Source: Pristionchus mayeri
Lineage: Eukaryota; Nematoda; Chromadorea; Rhabditida; Neodiplogasteridae
Assembly (NCBI GenBank): GCA_036245805.1
Contig: BTRK01000005.1
Location: 47,107,216-47,171,215, forward strand
Direction of reading: 5' to 3'
Length of the DNA stretch: 64,000 bases
Under the pieces are notes generated by a model that made no database searches, was not told the origin of the DNA, and was given only the letters and a program-made list of their open reading frames with translations. Of the stretch, positions 56,704 to 64,000 are shown piece after piece. The number at the start of each line of letters is the position of its first letter. Position 1 is the first letter of the stretch. The position numbers and the translations under genes were made by a program.

Positions 56704-57458
56704 ATATTTCCTCCAGTTCGATTGGGGTACGGTAGGCCACCGGTATGATCATCAACTGACTTTATTTCAAGTTGCCGGCCGTTATTTGCCGACTTCTCTG
56801 AACATTATTTTTTTATTTTAATTTAAATTTTTTAATAGTTAGTTAGTATCCAGAGCTACAAATACAAAGAATAAAAATGGTCTCCCTATACCCATCCGAA
56901 GGAGCTAAAATTTAACAAAGGTAAAATATTTCGAATTTTGCGTTTTTTCAAAAGAACTTTTTTCAAAATCGTATGAAAATTGGTAGGTTCGTTCCCTTTA
57001 ATATTGCGCATTTTTTGAGATATAACTCATTCTGATCAATTGCGAAATGACAAATTTCGAAAATTGGCGTTTTCGGTCAAAAGTGCTTCGGATTTCTCTA
57101 TACATGATTTAGAACACTAACTATGCTACGACTGAGCTATACTCACCGAGTTCTACATGTATGCCAATTATAGGGGAATTCGATTTTTCGCTAGTGCCAA
57201 GCATAATTTCATCCACTTAGATAATCTCTCTTATATACTATTTGTTACTGAAAACAATTTCCGAAGCTTATTGCATGTCTCCCTTACACTAAAATTTTAA
57301 TGAATATTCGCAGCACAGATTCATCTGGCAATTTCGAAAAAAAATAATGTTTCAATCTAATGCCCACTTGAACTCTTACACTTCAAATTTCCAAACAATG
57401 GAGATCAGTTCTCGATCACTTTCTCTCTTTTCCTACCGTACTTGCTCCATGTCGTACC
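56704..57458. other. AT-rich stretch, no gene seen
   Basis: Nothing beyond AT-rich sequence is recognised to about 57290. From there the sequence (ATTCGCAGCACAGATTCATC) is paralogous to 38230-38260 and 36570, marking the edge of a duplicated block of the family cluster. Confidence 0.5.
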
Positions 57459-57507
57459 TGAATCGTCGGCGAGTACTCAATGACGTTACCTGGAGGCCGC
57501 AGCTTGC
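57459..57507 (-). pseudogene. Family exon 3 copy (KLRPPGNV...PTIQ)
   Basis: The same 49-bp length as the copy at 38357-38405, with acceptor TGTGCAG and donor GTACGA both kept. It reads KLRPPGNVIEYSPTIQ against KLRPSGNVVVYSQTIQ. Retained length, sites and frame suggest coding constraint in the past; the neighbouring exons of this unit are damaged. Confidence 0.55.
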
Positions 57508-58312
57508 TGCACAGGAGATCAAGCAGTGAGCAACCGTGCGAGAGTCTTAGAGAGAACAATCGATAAACGGAACATACAATATGCCATACGTTTTTAGTGA
57601 GTTACATAATATATCTCTTTTAGATCGAAACTTCTGACCTAAACATGAAATATTTATAACCACATTTCATTCATCAAAAATTACTTCGTCCTCAAAAAAT
57701 CAGTTAGAATGAGTGTCGGAAACAGGAAAGCAACAGCAGACAGGGGAATCTGAGACAGATTGATAATACGCAGAGCTGTGCAGCCAATAAACAATATCTC
57801 TTAGATATAATTATTCAAAAATTAATTACCATAGTACCTGCTCAGAAAGAACGGAGCGATTACTTTTTTTTCTTGTTAAAGAAGGGGTAACACGAATGAG
57901 TGCTAGGGAGCCCCACCACGAAGATATTGCGCTCGCAATGGGAATCTGTAGCCAAATTACCCCAAAAAAAGAGGCGAAAATTATGTAGAGCAAGTAAAAC
58001 ATAAACGAAGAAGCCACGACCCTGCGCTGTCAATTAACTTTGCGCGTATGTAAATAGCCTCAGAGTTGTCTGTGAAACTGCGGATAAAGTGATTCATGAT
58101 CGGGCTGCAGGATTCTATTACTCACGCTTAGTGGATAATTAAACTAATTTTTCGTGTTACTTCTTCTTTAAAAGAGTACCCTATCTGTAATTGAACATTT
58201 TTCATCTCTCGCGATGTTGATGTGCATCACAGATCTTTTAGGTGTTTCCGGGAAACAAATTTTGATAGAATATTTCAATAAAATTATTATGGCGGTGCTC
58301 AAAAGACCAGAC

Positions 58313-58375
58313 TACGGTAGGCCGTCTCACCGATCAATATCGTGTGTAGTCCTCACTCCTCACTAAGCTTGCAGA
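58313..58375 (-). pseudogene. Family exon 2 copy, degraded
   Basis: The complement of CACCGATCAATATCGTGTG gives the TILI segment of exon 2, but the upstream LQREAAGL part has been lost. Confidence 0.5.
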
Positions 58376-58867
58376 AAAGATCAATTACCAAGATAATATA
58401 ATTGCTGATATTTTCAAGGTACTGTATTTTCAATACGATGGCTATCTATCGACATTCTCTCTTGCCCTTCGAGTTTAGTCGAACATGTGCAACACTGGTG
58501 CGCCTGGCAGAAACAAACACCACACAATCACAATCGTTATGCTATCGTATGTACAGACCGAATATGACTGTTTTTATGCGCAAGACCTATCAACTATTAT
58601 AATTGACTATAGAATTCAATTTTAATAAAAAACGTGCATCTCCTATGTGCTGGGTGAACACAAAATGGTCAAAATGAAGCGATAGTTATCGCGATAGTTA
58701 TCTCTCCCTATTTCGTATCTCCCTCCTTATTCCCTTCTGGGTTATTATTTGTATTACATTATCTCATATCAATTCATGATAAATCGAGCAATTTAGCATC
58801 GATTGTGGGGATGTGACACTCCATTTCGTTACCGCCCTTTCCTCCACCGATTCGCTCCTCCCCTCAC

Positions 58868-58987
58868 CTTTTTCTGTGATGTGACTACAGCCCACCCAGG
58901 GTCGTTCTTCCTCCGACTCTCTTCCTGCTGCACCGACTGCTGATGCTGCAGTTTCTCCGTAGCAGTCTCATCCGTCTCGTTCTCCAC
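58868..58987 (-). pseudogene. Family exon 1 copy with mutated acceptor
   Basis: Reads VENETDETATEK, then QHQQSVQQEESRRKNDPGWA and ends SQKK before GTGAGG. The acceptor before GTGGAGAAC reads CCTG where other copies have CCAG, so normal splicing is probably lost. The 120-bp frame is otherwise open. Confidence 0.6.
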
Positions 58988-59787
58988 CAGGAAGTTGCAG
59001 GAAGCTAATGAAATTCGATTCTAACATAATATCCGAATTAGGTTTCACAAGTGCATCAACTATTCCAAGTTCCACACTCATTAATGTTCCGACGGTTTCC
59101 TCCTTAAAATATACATCTAAAAATCGAATCCCTTTGAAATGAGGTTACACAGATACATCATGAAACTAGGAGCTTATCCATCCACCAAGAAAAATAATTA
59201 CTGAAAATGACGTAGATGAAATTTTTGTCGACAGTAATTTAAATTTCTGCGAGACTGTGAATCTTCATATTGCACACGTTTTCCTGATTCTCAACACGAA
59301 AAATGATGAAATCATTCAACAGAGCCAAAAATACGATTTTTCGATAACTAAGGTTTGAATATCGAAAATTAGGAGTGAAACGGTGAATCAGGGACGCACA
59401 ATTAGCTTATACCAGAGAGGTAAACATTGTTCCCGTTGAAAACTCGACACCTGAGGAAAAGAATAAATAACTATCTAGAACCTCAGCAGTGAGTGGTGAG
59501 GTGGCTCCTGATATACCTGCTATAATGTGAGGGAAGGCGAACGAAGCACTGTCCGAGACCAGCTTACACAGCTACAATTAAGGTAGCTAATTACGCAGCA
59601 AATATCACAGAAACGCCCGGAGAATTTTAAACCAGTATGGAGAACATCAATCGGATATAATCACATTTTATTGGCGAAAGTGGAATGTTGATGTTTCACA
59701 AGTTCTCCTAATATCAAATGAAGCAAATTCTACAGTTGATATGCCATTCTGCTGCCCCAATAAACAAACAAAACTTTATTGTAATAT
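58988..59787. other. Intron-like remnant of the family unit
   Basis: No gene. The part from about 59530 (CGAGACCAGCTTACACAGCTACAATTA) is paralogous to 36975-37140, showing that a block of several kilobases of this cluster was duplicated. Confidence 0.55.
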
Positions 59788-60319
59788 ACAGTCCGGTCAG
59801 ATCCCTACATGAAAACGGGACACCCCGGGTGTCCCCGGGTGTCCCCCCGTGTCCGCCCGCCATTTTTCGGCTCGGGCAGAGAAAGAACTAATTCGAATTT
59901 TCGGTTTTCAGACGCAGGGGGTCCTTTCCGATCGATTGGCATACAATTCATAAAGTCATAAATTTGCTATTTATCGTAATTTAATTTTGAAACTAAAGAT
60001 AATTAATTTGACACACCCGGAACTACAGTAGTTAATTTGATATTCACCGGTCCGGCTCTGAGACTCGATTTCTGCGAGCTTGCAGTTTGCTGCCACGTTT
60101 TCGTTCGTTTTTGCTTTCAAATTAGCTAATTTTGTATTTCAAAACCTTCGCCTGATTGAATACGTTGATTCTAGAGCGGTTACAGCCTCTCGTCGATTAT
60201 CGGTAGCCCTGTTTTGGAAATGCTTGATTTTCTGCTCATTTTCTATGGATTCTAGTCACTTTTCCTTCGATTTTAGAGCTTCTTTTGTTATAAATTTAGG
60301 CTTATTATTGTTTCTGCAG

Positions 60320-60385
60320 GTCGCCCTTACTGCGACACGCCCCTGGAGTCTGGGGCGTCATGAGCGACTCTTCTCTGCTAGTCAG
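60320..60385 (+). other. Possible first exon inside the left terminal repeat
   Basis: Between an acceptor TTTCTGCAG (ends 60319) and a donor GTCCGA (60386), the segment holds ATG at 60360 and reads MSDSSLLV plus two bases. The same exon, facing inward, lies in the right terminal repeat near 63214-63279. The donor GTCCGA is weak. It could serve as a shared leader for the interior genes, but I could not connect it in frame to either. Confidence 0.3.
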
Positions 60386-60917
60386 GTCCGACTTTTTTTT
60401 CCATTTTCTTTTCTATTTTCTATGCGGTGTCGGCTTGTGGTTTCCTTTTTTAAGGACCTCTGCTTGCATCACAAGGGAAGGAACAAGAATTTATATACAA
60501 CGATGCATCAACGGAAACTTCTTAACGGTCAGGTATTTTTGTATTTACGAAGTGATGGGGTAAACTTCTGAATTAGGCTAACCATTGCTAATTATTTATT
60601 ACCCAATGTTGAAACGTTTCTTCATTATGCACCAGATCAAAAACGAAATTAAATCTCTTCATCCTTTGGGTTGGATTGATAAACGGAACCTTGCTGAAAT
60701 AGCTCACTTAAATTGCGTAGAATATTTATAAAACGCACATGATAGGAACAGTTTTAAGATGCATCATTTTTTTCAGTTCTCGGACGATTCCTCTCTTCAC
60801 GGCGACGCCGAATCGAGAAGATAGAAGGGAGACAATCTATTTGAGTCATTTATTTGTGTTGCGAGCCACTATTTTCTGTTGAAATAGTCCGATATCTTGA
60901 ATAATTTACTCTTTTTT

Positions 60918-61304
60918 TCACTTGTTCAAGATACTTCTTTCGAGAAAATAGTGGCTTAATCTTTGCGAATTGTAAAATATTTCCACCATTTGTTCGGAGC
61001 GCCTCTTGTCCTCCATGTACAATGTTTTGACCATTACTCCAACATCTTGTGTTGTGTCTCCGAGAACGTAGGAACTGTTTAGCAAAAGTTTTAGGTAATA
61101 GTGATCGTGTAGGAACTAAATTGTGTACCTATACTTTTTCTCCGCAATTGTCTTCTCGAGCTCCTTATAGTATCTTAGCACGGATGGATAAGACACATTA
61201 ATTTTCTTCACATTTCTCAAATGGATAAAGGCTTGATGTGCGGATTGGCCTAGATTTTTCTGCAGTCGAAGCTCTACCTGAGCATGCTCAGAGAGTCGAG
61301 TCAT
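60918..61304 (-). CDS. Two-exon gene inside the 4-kb element (minus strand)
   Basis: Exon 61304-61129, intron of 54 bp (GTACAC...AAACAG), exon 61074-60918, stop TGA. The join is in phase 2 and gives about 110 residues. It starts MTRLSEHAQVELRLQKNLGQ, continues SVLRYYKELEKTIAEKKY and ends SHYFLERSILNK. The sequence is helical and basic with no Cys/His pairs. A DNA-binding helix-turn-helix is possible but not demonstrable by eye. ATG directly follows an acceptor TTTCAG, so upstream exons may exist. A small inverted repeat (AGCCACTATTTTCT and complement, ~60864-60957) overlaps the 3' end. It converges with the plus-strand gene's upstream region. Family unknown. Confidence 0.55.
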
Positions 61305-61558
61305 CTGAAAGTGAATAAAGCAAGTGAAAATAGGGAAAACGGATTACCGTCACGGTGTGATGGCTGCGATGAAAATCAATGAAAATATAAAGAGAACAAA
61401 AGCATGGGATGCTACGCACTTATTCCGCAGATATTTCACAATTCAGACCACACACGGTGCAGTTTTTTATTTTGTTCAAATGTATTTTGCACAATTCGAT
61501 CATGGTTGTTGTGAATCTGTTGCTCTTATTCCCGTTGATGTATTCCTTTATTCATCAG

Positions 61559-62861
61559 ATGGCATTCGTGTTGGGTAAATGTCTCATTGTCGAGAGATTC
61601 GACATCTTTCCATCGAGAATGGTCACAAAGGGAAAGAAGAAGATGGAAGAGATCGTCACATACAGAATGGATGGGGGAGTGGAAGTGGAGAGAGTCATCT
61701 ACCACATGGGAACAAAAGGGCAATGTAGAGCAGCCATGAAGAGAATCACCAATCGTTAGTTTGATCCAACCTCGATTAATCTTCCGGAATTTAGTTGCTG
61801 GAAATGAAGACGAAGAGGAGGATGAGGGTGAAATTGACATGGAGATGGAGAAGATCGAGGAATACATGAAGATGGGAAGGGGAATGAGAGAGAAAAGTAA
61901 AGTCCACAGGAACATACCAACGGTGTTGCTTGCTCATAGGAGCACCATTCGAGCTGAGAGTGAAGGAAGAGCCATTGGACGAACAATCTTCGAGCAAGGC
62001 CACCGCTCGCATTCCTACTCGTCCCAGTATTTTACATTTCTACTCATAAATATCCGCTTACAGAGGGAATTCTAGATAAAAAGACTATCGCATCCAATAG
62101 GAGGAATAGTGTGCCCACTATGAAATTATCGGCACCTACTCCAATCACACAACAGAGGTGAATCGGAAACAGTTAAGATAATTAATAAAAATAGCGTTTT
62201 ATCCGCACCATAGTACAACACAATCGATTGTAGAAAGGGATTCCTCCCTCACTTCTCCTCTCCTCTCTCTGTGGTCTCTCCGATCGTGCAGCCAACTGCA
62301 ATTCCTTCCGCTTCGCATATTGAGGTTTATAAACCAATGAATAAGTTCAGGATATAAATTTAGCTACGGGATTTGCTCAATAAAGTGATCAAGAAACAGA
62401 AGCACCAGGATCAATTGATGAAGACTATCTATGATAATATGGCAGTGAAGACACCGTCTTCATGTAAGTAATCGTTTTAGAATCCAGATTCATATGAATT
62501 GTAAAAGCTATCAAAACTATAGACAACGGACCTGAGTTCATGGCAGCAGAGGAAGTCAATCAATTGGCTGAGTCCAATCCCTCTGATTCCTCCTTCATTT
62601 GTGTCCTACTTGATACCGTTTGCCTTCCGAGTGAGACTGGAAAGAAGGTGCAGGAAAGGGATCGCATGAGGACTCGATTCGCTCAAGAAGTCGGCAGATT
62701 TGTCTTACATTTTTAGTTTACATTTTTAGCAATACCGTAAACTTCGCCATCCTACTAACCCGAGACAGTGCACTACCGACTGGAATAGATTCGTGTCCAG
62801 GTTCGTTATGCAGACTCAAAAGGTTATTACAAAAGAGGATGCTAAGGTACAACTACAATAA
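61559..62861 (+). CDS. Multi-exon gene inside the 4-kb element (plus strand)
   Basis: Exons read by phase: 61559-61754 (MAFVLGKCLIVERFDIFP), 40-bp intron, 61795-61896 (GNEDEEEDEGEIDMEMEKIE), then a region with the nuclear-protein-like motif RVKEEPLDEQSSS (61957-61995) one frame away, so there is a frameshift or a missed exon near 61897-61917. Then 62364-62463 (coiled coil, LLNKVIKKQKHQDQLMK), 62523-62701 (VNQLAESNPSDSS, VLLDTV) and 62730-62861 (HPTNPRQCTTDWNRFVSRF), stop TAA. The last intron would be only 28 bp. Acidic stretch, KEEPLDE motif and a C-terminal domain with a distant BEN-like pattern suggest a chromatin or DNA-binding protein, but this is weak. It is not a recognisable transposase. 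Confidence 0.45.
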
Positions 62862-63807
62862 TCTGACAAGAAGAGTTCAATCTTCAACATACACTTTCCC
62901 TCAAAACGAAGACTCTTCTAACAATTCAATGGTTAACGATGAATAACACGTTAACTCCATTTCTGAAGTTATTCCCCGTTAAATTATACAAATTTACAAT
63001 AATAGAAGTTCTTTGAAACTAGCCTAAATCAGAAGTTTACCCCATCACTTTGTAAATACAAAAATACCTGACCGTTAAGAAGTTTCCGTTGATGCATCGT
63101 TGTATATAAATTCTTGTTCCTTCCCTTGTGATGCAAGCAGAGGTCCTTAAAAAAGGAAACCACAAGCCGACACCGCATAGAAAATAGAAAAGAAAATGGA
63201 AAAATAGTCGGACCTGACTAGCAGAGAAGAGTCGCTCATGACGCCCCAGACTCCACGGGCGTGTCGCAGTAAGGGCGACCTGCAGAAACAATAATAAGCC
63301 TAAATTTATAACAAAAGAAGCTCTAAAATCGAAGGAAAAGTGACTAGAATCCATAGAAAATGAGCAGAAAATCAAGCATTTCCAAAACAGGGCTACCGAT
63401 AATCGACGAGAGGCTGTAACCGCTCTAGAATCAACGTATTCAATCAGGCGAAGGTTTTGAAATACAAAATTAGCTAATTTGAAAGCAAAAACGAACGAAA
63501 ACGTGGCAGCAAATTGCAAGCTCGCAGAAATCGAGTCTCAGAGCCGGACCGGTGACTATCAAATTAACTACTGTAGTTCCGGGTGTGTCAAATTAATTAT
63601 CTTTAGTTTCAAAATTAAATTACGATAAATAGCAAATTTATGACTTTATGAATTGTATGCCAATCGATCGGGAAGGACCCCCTGCGTCTGAAAACCGAAA
63701 ATTCGAATTAGTTCTTTCTCTGCCCGAGCCGAAAAATGGCGGGGGGACACGGAGGGACACCCGGGGACACCCGGGGTGTCCCGTTTTCATGTAGGGATCT
63801 GACCGGA

Positions 63808-63811
<4 letters not shown>

Positions 63812-63846
<35 letters not shown>
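63812..63846. repeat. (TA)n microsatellite
   Basis: A run of about 17 TA dinucleotides directly at the right tip of the 4-kb element. It is probably expansion of the TA-rich target; the left flank has only ATAT. Confidence 0.9.
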
Positions 63847-63848
<2 letters not shown>

Positions 63849-64000
63849 CTACTCCCGAAAACTTATGATCGTACAGATAATTTACTCTCCTCATACGGAG
63901 GGTATACGTTATAGAGTTACGTGATGGGTAGAAGGGAACAATACTGAAAAAAATAGATCTAGTCAACTGCTCTCATCTTTCTTCTTCTGGTCTTCATATG
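63847..64000. other. Window end, no feature seen
   Basis: 154 bp of unique-looking AT-rich sequence after the microsatellite. Nothing can be assigned. Confidence 0.5.

Larger units (their letters stand above)
59788..63811. mobile_element. 4-kb element with 793-bp terminal inverted repeats
   Basis: Ends ACAGTCCGGTCAGATCCCTA at 59788 and the complement ending at 63811, bordered by TA-rich DNA (a (TA)n run on the right), consistent with a TA target. The long terminal repeats (59788-60580 and 63019-63811, pairs summing to about 123599) are nearly identical apart from a few indels. Just inside each tip are CCCCGGGTGTCC iterations. The interior (60581-63018) carries two convergent spliced genes, one per strand. 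No DDE/D motif is recognised, so the class is uncertain; TA borders and CAGT tips suggest Tc1/mariner-type mobilisation. Confidence 0.88.

Noticed and set aside
60080..60571. 163-residue open frame in the left terminal repeat
   Set aside because: It is hydrophobic and Phe-rich from T-rich sequence; the right repeat copy differs by indels that shift its end. The embedded short exon is a better candidate for any coding role.

Overview
This is repeat-rich eukaryotic DNA, most likely from a nematode of the rhabditid group. The evidence: genes are split by short AT-rich introns with TTTCAG/TTGCAG-type acceptors; there are small TTAGGC-type telomere-like stretches; an F-box gene of nematode style is present; the motif TACNGTA is scattered through the non-coding DNA; and Tc/mariner, RTE-like and CR1-like elements are abundant. 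Nothing bacterial or viral was recognised, and no operons, rRNA genes, convincing tRNA genes or CRISPR arrays. The species cannot be named from the window.

Layout. 1-2347: no gene, one hairpin with a telomere-like core. 2348-5558: a ~173-bp satellite with higher-order structure. 6135-6892: two small inverted-repeat elements. 8098-11058: a 3-kb foldback element with Tc1-like ends. 12650-14490: a second tandem array in which 149-bp units alternate with 246-bp units carrying a hairpin. 14770-16170: another inverted-repeat element. 16171-20727: no recognisable gene. 20728-32148: the one clearly intact host gene seen, a ten-exon F-box protein gene on the + strand. Its introns hold an antisense RTE-like LINE, a long foldback element with a mariner inside one arm, and two copies of one small MITE.

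33.3-59.0 kb: a cluster of short, GC-richer, minus-strand exons repeated many times in degenerate form (an expanded, mostly broken gene family of unknown function). Into this cluster fall two giant, directly abutting, near-perfect palindromes (39447-44681 and 44682-51218), which also carry inverted plus-strand copies of the family's exons. A 780-bp element with a 6-bp target duplication, hAT-like MITEs, a truncated CR1-like LINE and more hairpins fill the spaces.

59788-63811: a complete 4-kb element flanked by TA with ~793-bp terminal inverted repeats. It contains two convergent spliced genes that I do not recognise as any known transposase. This and the abutting palindromes are the items most worth following up.

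The F-box protein would act as a substrate adaptor of an SCF ubiquitin ligase. The rest is mobile or duplicated DNA whose coding regions are mostly damaged (frameshift plus stop in the mariner, frameshift in the RTE, a stop in the CR1-like element, lost splice sites in the exon family). All exon models are read by eye from splice-site phase and codon pattern; no alignment or expression data were used.
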